Below are positions 55,488-64,000 of a DNA stretch of 64,000 bases, one piece after another (positions within the stretch are counted from its first letter, which is position 1; the number at the start of each line of letters is the position of its first letter). The stretch is taken from positions 1 through 64,000 of the forward strand of contig JAPKBL010000018.1 in NCBI GenBank assembly GCA_028823415.1, given 5' to 3'. The translations under genes were made by a program, and so were the position numbers. This stretch comes from Mariniblastus sp. (GTDB lineage: Bacteria > Planctomycetota > Planctomycetia > Pirellulales > Pirellulaceae). A model generated the notes under the pieces. The model was given only the letters and a program-made list of their open reading frames with translations, did no database searches and was not told where the DNA came from.

Positions 55488-56858
55488 ATGTATTTGCAGA
55501 TTCTGTGTCCCAGTTGCGGTAACAAGTTAACGGTGCGCGAAGAATTGAGCGGTCGTAAGTGTGGTTGTCCGCACTGTAAAAAAACGATTCAGATCCCCAC
55601 GCTCGCGGGTCGCGAAAATCAGCAACGGCCCAAGGGAGCGACGGCGGAGCCTGGTGGGATTCAGATCGACACCAAGCGAACGAAATCAAAGTCGACCGCG
55701 CCGACGCTACCGACTTCCGTCCACAAGTCATCGGGAGCTTCTCATTCGATTGAGGACAGTACGAATGTCGGTATGGTTCTGAGTGGGTTAATTGGCACCG
55801 GAGCGACCCTTTTATTTTACGGGATTCTGGTCCCGATTCATCAATTCAAGTGGACCGAGTTATTTTGGGATCGCGGCTGGGTGCCTTACGTCACGGTGCT
55901 TTTGACATTCTGGTCGTTCTCAATTTTATTTTCAAAATGGCGGAAGTTGCAGCTCCAAAAACGTGCGATGCTACTCGATGTATTGCCGATGGAGCTTTCC
56001 GAGGAAATCACGTTTGACACGCTGGATCGATTCCTCGATCACATCGCACGGCTACCGGTGGATGGGCAGAGTTTTCTTATCAATCGCGTGGTGAGAGGAA
56101 TTGAGCATTTTCGTGTTCGAAAAAGTACTTCCGAAACTGTAACCATGCTCGGCTCTCAGTCGGACATTGATGCCAATAATGTGTTAGGGAGTTACACGCT
56201 CGTCAAAGTATTTATTTGGGCACTGCCCATTATGGGATTTATAGGAACCGTGATTGGCGTGAGTACGGCGATTGCCGGGCTCGCGGGTAGCCTCGAAAAC
56301 GCATCGGACGTATCGGCAATCAAAGGTGCATTGAATAATGTTTTTGCAGGACTTGGGACTGCATTTGACACGACGCTGCTCGCACTGGTTTTAAGCTTGA
56401 TGGTGAAAATTCCTTGTGCGGCATTGCAAAAAAGCGAAGAAGATCTGATCACATGGGTCGATGAGTACTGCAACGAAAATCTACTCAAGCGGCTTAATGA
56501 CCGACGTGAAGGTGGAGCTCAGCGGGGCGGTATGGGAACCAGCGGCGTCGACCCGAATGTCATCCGCGATGTATTCTCGGCAGCGATGAGCGTCTATCAC
56601 GATCAATGGAACAAGCAGGTGACCGAGATGAACCAGGCATCTCGTGAGCTTCAGAAATCTTTTACTGCCATTTCGGCAAATACGAGCAAGCTTCAGATCG
56701 AGGCATTGCAGTCAGGGAAAGCAATGCAGCAACATTTTTCCGGTTTGGAGCGTGGGCTTACCGAGTTAAGTGGTGTACTTGAAAAGCTTGGCGGGCAGCA
56801 AGTGATCGTTCAGCAAGTTCCAGGAAAGCGTCGCGGATTGTTCGGCGGAAAACGCTAA
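55488..56858 (+). CDS. MotA/TolQ/ExbB-like protein with N-terminal zinc ribbon
   Basis: Membrane protein of 456 residues. A zinc ribbon sits at the N-terminus (C7, C10, then C25, C27, C30 in CPSC and CGCPHC). Two helices follow at about 95-118 and 131-149. The MotA/TolQ/ExbB core has helices at about 240-268 and 294-315 (LPIMGFIGTVIGVSTAIAG and TTLLALVLSLMVKIPCA). The C-terminus is a helical tail. The family forms proton-driven motors in the inner membrane. Two single-span coiled-coil genes follow at once, in the position of ExbD/TolR partners. The zinc ribbon is not part of the standard family. Confidence 0.85.
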   Translation: MYLQILCPSCGNKLTVREELSGRKCGCPHCKKTIQIPTLAGRENQQRPKGATAEPGGIQIDTKRTKSKSTAPTLPTSVHKSSGASHSIEDSTNVGMVLSGLIGTGATLLFYGILVPIHQFKWTELFWDRGWVPYVTVLLTFWSFSILFSKWRKLQLQKRAMLLDVLPMELSEEITFDTLDRFLDHIARLPVDGQSFLINRVVRGIEHFRVRKSTSETVTMLGSQSDIDANNVLGSYTLVKVFIWALPIMGFIGTVIGVSTAIAGLAGSLENASDVSAIKGALNNVFAGLGTAFDTTLLALVLSLMVKIPCAALQKSEEDLITWVDEYCNENLLKRLNDRREGGAQRGGMGTSGVDPNVIRDVFSAAMSVYHDQWNKQVTEMNQASRELQKSFTAISANTSKLQIEALQSGKAMQQHFSGLERGLTELSGVLEKLGGQQVIVQQVPGKRRGLFGGKR

Positions 56859-56920
56859 AGAGAAAAACGTTAAATTAGAAGTCGCAGCTTAATTCAAAAT
56901 TGACACGAGGGGAGGGGAAT

Positions 56921-57721
56921 ATGGGAAGGCGTCAGGAGAGTGGTGATAACGATATCTCGCTCTTTCCATTCCTAAGTGTTCTGGCTTGCATCATTGGAGT
57001 CTTGACCTTGATGATCTCGACTTTGGCGCTCTCGCAGATGGATACGGAGGCGGTGGTTGCTGCGGAGGCGTATGAAAAACTGGAAGAGGATCTTGCCACC
57101 AGTGAGATGGAAGTCAAAGAGTTAAAGAAAAAAATGGAAGCCGAGGCTGGGAAAAATGAGGCGGCAAAAAAACAAAGTGAGCTTCTGCAATTGAGGCGAA
57201 AAAATATTGAAACCCGGGAGTTGTTTCTGGTAGCCCGCGAGAAGGAAAGCCAGTTGGAAGCAAAACGCGATCCGGCAGCGACCGAATTGAAACAGGAATC
57301 GATCGAGGCGTTAACCAAGGATTTGAACGGTTATCTTGAACAGCTTACTCATTTCAAGAAAGAGTTGGCCAATCGGGACCTTCCTCCGGAGGAAGGTGAG
57401 TTTTCTGTTCTTCCTGGTGGAAGTGGTGTTGGGGTAGTACCGCGATTCATCGAATGCACGGCTAACGAGTTGGTGCTGCATCATCTTGCTCAGCCTATTC
57501 GCGTGCGGGTTAATGGGATGGAGACAAATAAAGAAGTTTTGAAATTGTTAAACGAGGTTGCCGGGCTCGCGGGGGGAAAGGTTATTTTTTTGGTCCGTGA
57601 CGAAGGCGTTTTCGTTTATCGGCGTGCGAAGCGGCTTGCCGATTCACTGGAAGTGGAAAATGGAAAATTGCCCGTGTTGGGGCAGGGCCGAGTCAATCTA
57701 CAATTTTTTCGCGGGAAATAA
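56921..57721 (+). CDS. Single-span coiled-coil partner protein 1
   Basis: Protein of 266 residues. One membrane helix near 14-38 (LFPFLSVLACIIGVLTLMIS) follows an acidic N-terminus, then a long coiled coil (about 45-165) and a compact C-terminal domain (about 170-266). The layout resembles TolR/ExbD, but the coiled coil is unusual. ATG 56921 has GGAGGGG just upstream; the frame is open to TTG 56900. It lies between the ExbB-like gene and the second partner gene. Confidence 0.75.
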   Translation: MGRRQESGDNDISLFPFLSVLACIIGVLTLMISTLALSQMDTEAVVAAEAYEKLEEDLATSEMEVKELKKKMEAEAGKNEAAKKQSELLQLRRKNIETRELFLVAREKESQLEAKRDPAATELKQESIEALTKDLNGYLEQLTHFKKELANRDLPPEEGEFSVLPGGSGVGVVPRFIECTANELVLHHLAQPIRVRVNGMETNKEVLKLLNEVAGLAGGKVIFLVRDEGVFVYRRAKRLADSLEVENGKLPVLGQGRVNLQFFRGK

Positions 57722-57723
57722 TC

Positions 57724-58839
57724 ATGCGTCGAAAAGATCGTAATGACGACGAAGGGGCCATGGACTCGCTGCTGGATACCTTGACGAACGTCGTGGGAAT
57801 TCTGGTGATTGTTCTGGTCGTCACCCAACTGGGCGTCGGGGACGCGGTCAGTCGAATCACAGAATCAATCAAAGTTGATCCTGAAGAATTTGAGGCCAAA
57901 AAAAGTAAATTGATAACGCTTAATCAAACGCGGGCACGATTGAAATCGGAAGTCACGCAACTTAAAGACGACGTCAATCAAGATGAGGCAAGCGTAAGCC
58001 TGGAACTTGAGCAACTCAAGAAGAAGCACAGCCAAGAGCTGCTTGATCTTGCTAATTTAAAAAAGAAAAATCTTTCGGTTGAGACAACCATCGAGCAGGC
58101 AGAATCAGAGAAGGTAAAACGGGAAGAAATCGAAGCTAAAATCAAAAGTTCGCTGAGTGAAGTGGCAAGCTTAAAGTCAAAACTGGACCAGACGCCTGAA
58201 CGAGAAGTCCTGCCGGGACGAGAAATGCGGTTGCCAGATCCCCGTCCGGCCCCCCCGGGGTTAATTCCTTTTCGATTCATTTGTTACAACAATCGAATTT
58301 ACCCATTTAATGATTTTGCGGCCCTGCAAAAGATCGCTAATGAGAAAGCCAAGTTGCTCAAGAGCAGATCGCGAAATGATCCGATGAAGGGCATTGATCC
58401 GGATCGATTTATTAAAGATTTTTCGAGAGCTCCAATTCGAAATAAGAACGTTGAATTGGCGATAACGAAACATCCCGATGGGAGGCCACGGATCTCCTTC
58501 ACCCCGCTCGAACGAGGCGGAGCCTCGGTGCGCGACATTGACCGCAAGGGCACTCGGTTTAATAAGGACCTTGCGGCTCTTGATTCCTCTCGCTATTACC
58601 TTGAGTTTTGGGTGTGCGGGGATAGTTACGATGTCTATATGAGCGCGCGAGCTAAAGCCGAGGCGCTGGATTTAGCGGTTGGCTGGTTGCCCCAGCCTGC
58701 CGGTTGGAAATATGCCAGTGTGCTACAAGGGATTCGGCTTGGTCCGCCCCCTAAACCGGTCGTGGCATCTAAAACGCCACCCGTTGTGACCCCCGCGAAA
58801 CCAGCGCCGCCAAAAAAACCTGCAAACGTGATCGACTAA
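57724..58839 (+). CDS. Single-span coiled-coil partner protein 2
   Basis: Protein of 371 residues with one helix near 17-38 preceded by Asp residues (DSLLDTLTNVVGILVIVLVV), which is the ExbD/TolR pattern. A coiled coil spans about 55-165, a folded domain spans about 180-340, and the tail is Pro/Lys-rich (PAKPAPPKKP). It starts 2 bp after the previous stop, so translation is coupled. It probably binds the ExbB-like protein; the periplasmic target is unknown. Confidence 0.78.
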   Translation: MRRKDRNDDEGAMDSLLDTLTNVVGILVIVLVVTQLGVGDAVSRITESIKVDPEEFEAKKSKLITLNQTRARLKSEVTQLKDDVNQDEASVSLELEQLKKKHSQELLDLANLKKKNLSVETTIEQAESEKVKREEIEAKIKSSLSEVASLKSKLDQTPEREVLPGREMRLPDPRPAPPGLIPFRFICYNNRIYPFNDFAALQKIANEKAKLLKSRSRNDPMKGIDPDRFIKDFSRAPIRNKNVELAITKHPDGRPRISFTPLERGGASVRDIDRKGTRFNKDLAALDSSRYYLEFWVCGDSYDVYMSARAKAEALDLAVGWLPQPAGWKYASVLQGIRLGPPPKPVVASKTPPVVTPAKPAPPKKPANVID

Positions 58840-58910
58840 ATGCCGTGGTTGAATGTTGTGGTGCGGATGCTTTTCTAAGGTTCCTTTTTGTTCCCCAATG
58901 TTCCTTTGGT

Positions 58911-58979
58911 TGTCGCTTAGAATTACAAAGTAAGCGACAGGTAAAGCGAGTGTGAAAAATTCGTTTTGCCTGTAATTCT
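58911..58979 (+). promoter_or_regulatory. Dual-fold RNA element before the giant membrane protein gene
   Basis: Hairpin 1 has perfect 9-bp arms tgtcgctta (58911-58919) and taagcgaca (58931-58939). An alternative fold pairs acaggtaaagcga (58937-58949) with tcgttttgcctgt (58961-58973), 13 pairs with two G-U wobbles, and agaatta (58919-58925) with taattct (58973-58979). The folds share bases and exclude each other. It lies 108 nt before the next gene. No T-run follows. Confidence 0.5.
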
Positions 58980-59086
58980 TTGGATTGTTAGTTGAGATTT
59001 CGTTGTAACGCATTGTTTACTCAACGATAGTGCTCTTGTCGTGATTACAAATGGTCACTGGAACGGTAACGTAGAAATGGGGCATC

Positions 59087-62000
59087 ATGTTTTGGTGGTT
59101 TTTAGCTTTCTGGCTCGTTTTGGTTCATGTTCTAGCCGTGATGCACTTACGTGGAAAACGGAAAGCAAGCAGTTCAGAGAGTGGCAAAGCAGAAGATTTC
59201 ACTGGTGATTTGGCCGCTGCCCAGCGAATTGCTGATTATTTTCGTTGGTCAGGGGAAATCAGCGCTAAGCAATATAGGCTCATTTTCGGGCTTCTCATCG
59301 AAGCAAAACACAAGGGCGTCAAGAATCAGAGGAAAGGGGAATTGCCTCAGCAAGTCGCGCAGCGCATTTCGCAAACAAAACGCGCGGCACTCCCCCCTAG
59401 CGATATCGCGAAACCATCCGAAACAGTCCCGGGGGTAACGCCTCGCGCGAAGGACGCTGGAACAGGCGAGGCAGCGGATGGCATTATTGTAACTGCAAGC
59501 TTAGATGATCAACCGAGTGCTGCACCCAATACCCCTGTCATTCCGAACAAAGTACCGAGTCAAAATCAACCAGTTGATTCACCGCTCCTCCAGAGAAAAA
59601 CTCCACAGGCGAAAAGAGCGACGACTCAATTAGCCGCCTCTGAAGGTAGCAAGAATCCCCCAGCTAAGGGTTTTTCGAAACCGGCGCCTTGGGATTTACC
59701 CGACTCGCCCAAGCGCGAACCGCGAAAGACATTTGCAGAGGTGATGTCCGCGTTTATGCAAGAAAAGAATATGCGCTGGGGCGAGCTGGCCAGCGGAATC
59801 ATGATTGTCTTGAGTGCGGTTGGGTTGGTCGTGAGTCTTCGTGAAACGCTTGAGGACACCGTCCCCTATTTTTCGGCGTTGTTGTTTATGTTGATCACCG
59901 CAGCGATCCATGGCGCTGGCATTTATACGCTGAAAAAATGGAAGCTCCGCAACACTAGTCGCGGGACGCTCGTGATTGGTCTGTTGCTGGTGCCAATTAA
60001 CTTTGTAATGGCCTGTGTATTGTCAGAATACAGACCTTTAAGTGATCAGTGGTTTTGGGTGGCGGTGATCACGGGGCTAAGCGTTTTCTCATTTTTAACC
60101 TGGTATTCGAGCAAGGCATTGCTGCGGCGTGGCAATCTACCCATGGTCGTTGCGATTATGGGGTGTGGTATCGGCACATTGATTTTAAACCGCACCATTG
60201 ACTCGGGCTTTTCGGATGTGTTTTCATCGCTCTTTGCGCTCCCGATTCTGGTCAGTTTTGTAATTGGTTCTTGCACGTTTGACCCTCTGCAATGGAAACG
60301 TCAGCATTGGACAAGTCGTTCGCAAAATCGTTTGTGGTTGTTTTTTGGGATCGCATTTGCTTCGGCGATATTTGCACTTTCGATTGGCGTATTTCGACCT
60401 GAGATGAATTTGGAAAGGCTGGTGGTCTTTACGCCAGTGCTGTCGGTTATCTTTTTAACGATGTTTCGATTTGGTGCCCAAATGCATGCTGCGACAGTGG
60501 GCAGTCCATCGAGTCTGCCTGTCGGCGAGCGCGAGCCGGTGCCGTTATACGGGCTCTCGATAAAGGTATTGGGTATTCTCCTGCTTGGCATTTCACTGGG
60601 CGGCGCACTGTCCAACCCAACGATGTTTCTTTTAAATTCGCTTTTGGTGGCAACCGGCCTCTTCGTGATAATCGTGAACGATCAGACTCCCCGGTTGTTG
60701 CCCTTCGTCTATGGCCTTTTGGCTGCCGCTGCGGTCGTTGGAGTCAATTTATGCATCGGTACGTTTGCTTGGGAAGAAACAGTTCTGTTTCCGGTATTCG
60801 TTGACCAGATTGTCAGTGGAATGACCGGTCTTTTATTGCTGTTTCTCGGTGTTTGCGTTGGATTGGGTAATGTCGGCTTGAAACGAATCTTCCCGAGCGA
60901 GGCTGATTCCGACTTTAACAAGCGTGGTTGGATCGCGGCTGCTGGAATCTTTTTGGTGGGCCTGATGATGGCCCTCGTTGCCAGTGGTATTCATCGAGAA
61001 GATGGGTTCTCCACCGGGGTTGCCAGTGCGCTTTTGATGTTGGGTGCGGTCGGATTATTAGCGGTTACTTTTCGAGCTAACGATAGTCCATTAGCAATTG
61101 CCTGGCAGTTACCGGTTTTGAGCGTGCTAGGTTGGTTGGGTGCACTCGTGCATTTGGTCATCTGGGATCTTTCAGTAGAACGCATGGTTCCAGGTCTTTT
61201 CGCAGTGATGCAAATTCCGTGGATGTTGATCGCAGTTTTGACCTCGGGGTTGTTGACTGCTCTCGTCTTGATTAAGCCGCGACGTCCATGCTCGGAAACA
61301 GTTGTCACCACGGGGGAAACGTGGTTGTATTGGGCAATCACCGGCGTGCTGTGTTATTCATTGGGAGTGTTGTCTCTGGTGCCGTTGAATACAGCGGGCT
61401 GGGGGACTGGGTTCGCATTGGTCGCGTGTTTGAACTGGTTTTGTATCGGCCTGGCCATTCGTCGTTTAGGTTCCAGTTTGCTTACATCTGCTTCGATTCC
61501 CGTGTTTTCCGGGGGAGTTTTGGCGGTCTTTATTTTCCTCCGCGAATTCGGCTCTCGTTGGCAGGGCTTTCCCGTCAACACAACGACGGACTATTGGTTT
61601 GCGATCTCGACTGGATTAATTATTTATTGGGCCGCTTGGACGATCGTGACGACGACGATTTCACGATGGCCGTCTTGGACGTGGTTGAGCAAAAATAATA
61701 CGAGAGTCATTAATTTTCTGTTATACGGTTTGATTGTTGCGATCACGATGATGGCACTCGACGGAGTCAGTTTTGGAGTAAGTCAGGAGCTAGGCACTGG
61801 CTTGGAAGGACCAGTGTTGTCGGGGGGAGAGAACTTTTTCTGGTTGTTTTTGGCGATCGGCGTAGCGGCATTTTCAGTTGGATTGGGGCTCGTCGTTCGA
61901 CCTCAACCAATCGGCGGTTATTTTGCGTTCATGCTTTGGTTTCTCGGGTGGGCCTTGGTGTCGGTTAATTTTATTGAGACTGCTTCAGTGGCCTCGGCGA

Positions 62001-64000
62001 TTCGTTGGTTGATGGCGGTTGGCGGGACGGTGGTTGCCGGGTTGCTGGCTGTCCGAAAGCCCCTTCTGCCCATTTGGGCGGCGCTGCGGAACGCATTATC
62101 GTTATCTGGAAAGTCATTTTGGGGGAAAGGCAGCACTCAGGCACTGATTAATTTTTCACTCACACTAAGTACTTTGGTTGTTCTCTGGATTTCCACGATC
62201 GTATTTTTCAAACTGATAGTTACTCAAACAGGGCTTGAAGGGCCTGCTGTTGATTCGTTGTTCTTTAATTTGATGCCAGAGATATCGTACGGTGTTCCAA
62301 TTCTTTTGGTTGTTTCGACGTTTCTTGTCTATGCGGTCAGTGAGTCTCGGCCGTTGCTTGCGACGATTGGTTCATCGGTCTTTCAGTATTTGATGTTGTT
62401 GGCAATCGTTCTGATTGTATTTGCCGAGGATTTCGGACTTGCATCAACGCGATTTGTAAATCTGCTTCTCGCCGTGTCGATGGGAATGACCGTTTATGGG
62501 GTGGTTTGGTATTTCTTGAGAAATCGAATCGATGTGAACGTTGGAAATCCTCAAACGAGCGGTTGGATCACTCAGGGCGGTCGACTCAGCCAGCTCAAGA
62601 TTCACGTTTTGTTGAACGGGCTCTTGATTGCATGTCTGGCAGGAATGGTCATTATCAATGTCTTTCTCAAGCCGGAGGATAGTGGCCTATGGATCAATCG
62701 CATTGGTGGATGGGGCGGGATTCTTGCGTGGCTGTTATTTGGTGGGCTTGTGTTTTTTGTGTACCGGAATGCAGAAGTAAAAAAGCTCGGCAACATAACA
62801 TTACTCTGGTTCGTCGGGTTGATGGGGACTGTTTTTGTCGGCCTCTTGGCGGCGGTGCTTGACCGTCATCTCACGCTCGAGCCATGGATTGCCTTCCGCG
62901 TCATTAGTTGTGGTTTGTTGGCGATCCCTTTCATCCAGGTTTATCTTTTGGGACGTGGCGTTTGCGATCTAGAAAATGAGGCAAAGAGGGTCGGAAAATC
63001 TCTGTTTGAGTATCAATTTGCTCTCGCTATGCCACTCTATTTTTCAGCGGCACTCGCCATGACCTTCGTGTTTAGGGGGATTTTTAATGATGTGTCTCAG
63101 CTCCCAATCTACTACTGCTATCTCGGTGCGATCGGTTTATTATCAATTAGTTTCACACAAGCGGGGTGGGTTTTACGTTTGGGTCTCAATGGTTTTGTTT
63201 CTTTACTGATTGCGCTGGCGGGGGTGACAATTTTCGTGGGCGGTCCGACTAAATCCTGGCTGATGCTTGACGGGAATTGGATAAACTTGGCGGCTTCTGT
63301 TTCCGCTCTGTTGGCAATTTTGTGGAGCGGTTACTATCTACTTCAACGCAAGCAAGTTGCGTTTCCAAATTATTTTTTGATCATGCCCAATTGCGTCATG
63401 ATTGGTGGCATGGCTTGGATCATGTTCGCCAGCTTAATGTGTTTCTTGTCGAGTGTGATTTTTGGTGCCGGCAATAATTGGTTAAATAACCCGATGGGTT
63501 ACCTGGCACTGCTTAGTTTTTTCAGTTTAGCGGTGACTTCGATTTGGAATGATCGCACCGCCTTGCAAACGACGGTGTTTTATTTGTTTTCGGTTGCTGT
63601 CGGATTGACAATCGCCACCTACATTCGTGGTGAATGGCTGCCCGTGCCGTCGATTGCATTGCAATTGCTACTGGGTAGTTTACTGGTCACGTTTTGGTCG
63701 ATGGTATGGATCAAACGGATTCCGATATTGAAGTTGCTGGCCTCCGATGATTCACTCCAGTCAATCAAGCTGGAGAAATCTCTGGCAACTGAGTTACCCA
63801 TCTGCAATTTAATATTTGGGAGCCTGATGTTTTGTATTTCGTTCTTATTCATTGCCACGTTTGGCGAGCGGTCGGTTCGTTATATCGCTGTCTTTACTCC
63901 GTTCTCTCTCGCGATTGCCACGGGTGTTCAGACGAATCAGACGACCAGAAGGTACTTGCAAATTGTATCTATCGCTTTCGTGACGGTCGGGGTGATCTTT
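59087..64000 (+). CDS. Giant polytopic membrane protein, partial
   Basis: Open frame of 1638 codons from ATG 59087 with no stop before the right edge, so the 3' end is missing. The first helix is MFWWFLAFWLVLVHVLAVM. A soluble Pro/Ser-rich cytoplasmic-type stretch (about 25-230) follows, then at least 35 hydrophobic helices in close succession to residue 1638. No domain was recognised; DUF2157/DUF2339-like giant membrane proteins are the nearest comparison I can offer. It follows the ExbB-like trio by 247 bp on the same strand. The function is unknown. Confidence 0.8.
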   Translation, partial: MFWWFLAFWLVLVHVLAVMHLRGKRKASSSESGKAEDFTGDLAAAQRIADYFRWSGEISAKQYRLIFGLLIEAKHKGVKNQRKGELPQQVAQRISQTKRAALPPSDIAKPSETVPGVTPRAKDAGTGEAADGIIVTASLDDQPSAAPNTPVIPNKVPSQNQPVDSPLLQRKTPQAKRATTQLAASEGSKNPPAKGFSKPAPWDLPDSPKREPRKTFAEVMSAFMQEKNMRWGELASGIMIVLSAVGLVVSLRETLEDTVPYFSALLFMLITAAIHGAGIYTLKKWKLRNTSRGTLVIGLLLVPINFVMACVLSEYRPLSDQWFWVAVITGLSVFSFLTWYSSKALLRRGNLPMVVAIMGCGIGTLILNRTIDSGFSDVFSSLFALPILVSFVIGSCTFDPLQWKRQHWTSRSQNRLWLFFGIAFASAIFALSIGVFRPEMNLERLVVFTPVLSVIFLTMFRFGAQMHAATVGSPSSLPVGEREPVPLYGLSIKVLGILLLGISLGGALSNPTMFLLNSLLVATGLFVIIVNDQTPRLLPFVYGLLAAAAVVGVNLCIGTFAWEETVLFPVFVDQIVSGMTGLLLLFLGVCVGLGNVGLKRIFPSEADSDFNKRGWIAAAGIFLVGLMMALVASGIHREDGFSTGVASALLMLGAVGLLAVTFRANDSPLAIAWQLPVLSVLGWLGALVHLVIWDLSVERMVPGLFAVMQIPWMLIAVLTSGLLTALVLIKPRRPCSETVVTTGETWLYWAITGVLCYSLGVLSLVPLNTAGWGTGFALVACLNWFCIGLAIRRLGSSLLTSASIPVFSGGVLAVFIFLREFGSRWQGFPVNTTTDYWFAISTGLIIYWAAWTIVTTTISRWPSWTWLSKNNTRVINFLLYGLIVAITMMALDGVSFGVSQELGTGLEGPVLSGGENFFWLFLAIGVAAFSVGLGLVVRPQPIGGYFAFMLWFLGWALVSVNFIETASVASAIRWLMAVGGTVVAGLLAVRKPLLPIWAALRNALSLSGKSFWGKGSTQALINFSLTLSTLVVLWISTIVFFKLIVTQTGLEGPAVDSLFFNLMPEISYGVPILLVVSTFLVYAVSESRPLLATIGSSVFQYLMLLAIVLIVFAEDFGLASTRFVNLLLAVSMGMTVYGVVWYFLRNRIDVNVGNPQTSGWITQGGRLSQLKIHVLLNGLLIACLAGMVIINVFLKPEDSGLWINRIGGWGGILAWLLFGGLVFFVYRNAEVKKLGNITLLWFVGLMGTVFVGLLAAVLDRHLTLEPWIAFRVISCGLLAIPFIQVYLLGRGVCDLENEAKRVGKSLFEYQFALAMPLYFSAALAMTFVFRGIFNDVSQLPIYYCYLGAIGLLSISFTQAGWVLRLGLNGFVSLLIALAGVTIFVGGPTKSWLMLDGNWINLAASVSALLAILWSGYYLLQRKQVAFPNYFLIMPNCVMIGGMAWIMFASLMCFLSSVIFGAGNNWLNNPMGYLALLSFFSLAVTSIWNDRTALQTTVFYLFSVAVGLTIATYIRGEWLPVPSIALQLLLGSLLVTFWSMVWIKRIPILKLLASDDSLQSIKLEKSLATELPICNLIFGSLMFCISFLFIATFGERSVRYIAVFTPFSLAIATGVQTNQTTRRYLQIVSIAFVTVGVIF

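Overview
The window looks like a chromosome segment of a planctomycete, probably of the Pirellulales group. The evidence is the set of family signatures: a TIGR03790-type protein, a PVC-type c-type cytochrome with a DUF6797-like region, an anti-sigma-like zinc-finger kinase beside an ECF sigma factor, prenyltransferase-repeat proteins, a Bacteroidetes/Planctomycetes-type GlmU-like protein, and many TTG/GTG starts. This assignment is inference; no rRNA, tRNA, CRISPR array, insertion sequence or prophage was found. Genes are dense and mostly housekeeping, with long runs on one strand.

Layout. 1-12 kb (+): a secreted TIGR03790 protein, a DUF47-PiT phosphate uptake pair, a long NfeD serine-protease-like membrane protein with a short NfeD partner, and a giant secreted di-heme protein. 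12-19 kb (-): a histidine operon in the order hisG, hisC-hisB fusion, hisH, hisF, hisIE with a yeast HIS4-like N-terminal domain, hisD. No hisA lies in it. 19-26 kb: an ECF sigma factor followed by a zinc-finger kinase that has lost its catalytic Asp, a Suppressor-of-fused-like protein, and a divergent ABC transporter pair whose permease carries a large propeller-like insert. 26-34 kb: a small conserved hypothetical, a hemerythrin-like protein, a Nudix hydrolase, a TPR protein, metF, a GlmU-like protein, Skp/OmpH and a degenerate HisA paralogue. 34-40 kb: a TonB-like transmembrane helix fused to an alpha/alpha toroid, and a Ycf48-like propeller protein with further domains. 40-50 kb: csrA, two small proteins, a DinG-type helicase, an RluA-type pseudouridine synthase, an M28 peptidase, a metallophosphatase, a HAD acid phosphatase and a PQQ-type propeller. 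50-54.6 kb (-): an assimilatory sulfur operon (cysH of the Fe-S APS type, sulfite reductase, sirohydrochlorin chelatase, cobA). 55.5-64 kb (+): an ExbB/TolQ-like protein with a zinc ribbon, two single-span coiled-coil partners, and the first 1638 codons of a giant polytopic membrane protein that runs off the right edge.

How genes work together. The his operon covers all steps except the ProFAR isomerase (HisA) and histidinol-phosphate phosphatase. The sulfur operon pairs APS reduction and sulfite reduction with manufacture of the siroheme needed by the sulfite reductase. The 55-64 kb block looks like an energised envelope machine of unknown purpose.

Most interesting leads: the HIS4-like HisIE; the pseudokinase beside an ECF sigma factor; the ExbB-like trio plus giant membrane protein, with a strongly structured 70-nt element between them that can fold in two exclusive ways; the TonB-like toroid protein; and three short exact tandem repeats in intergenic DNA.
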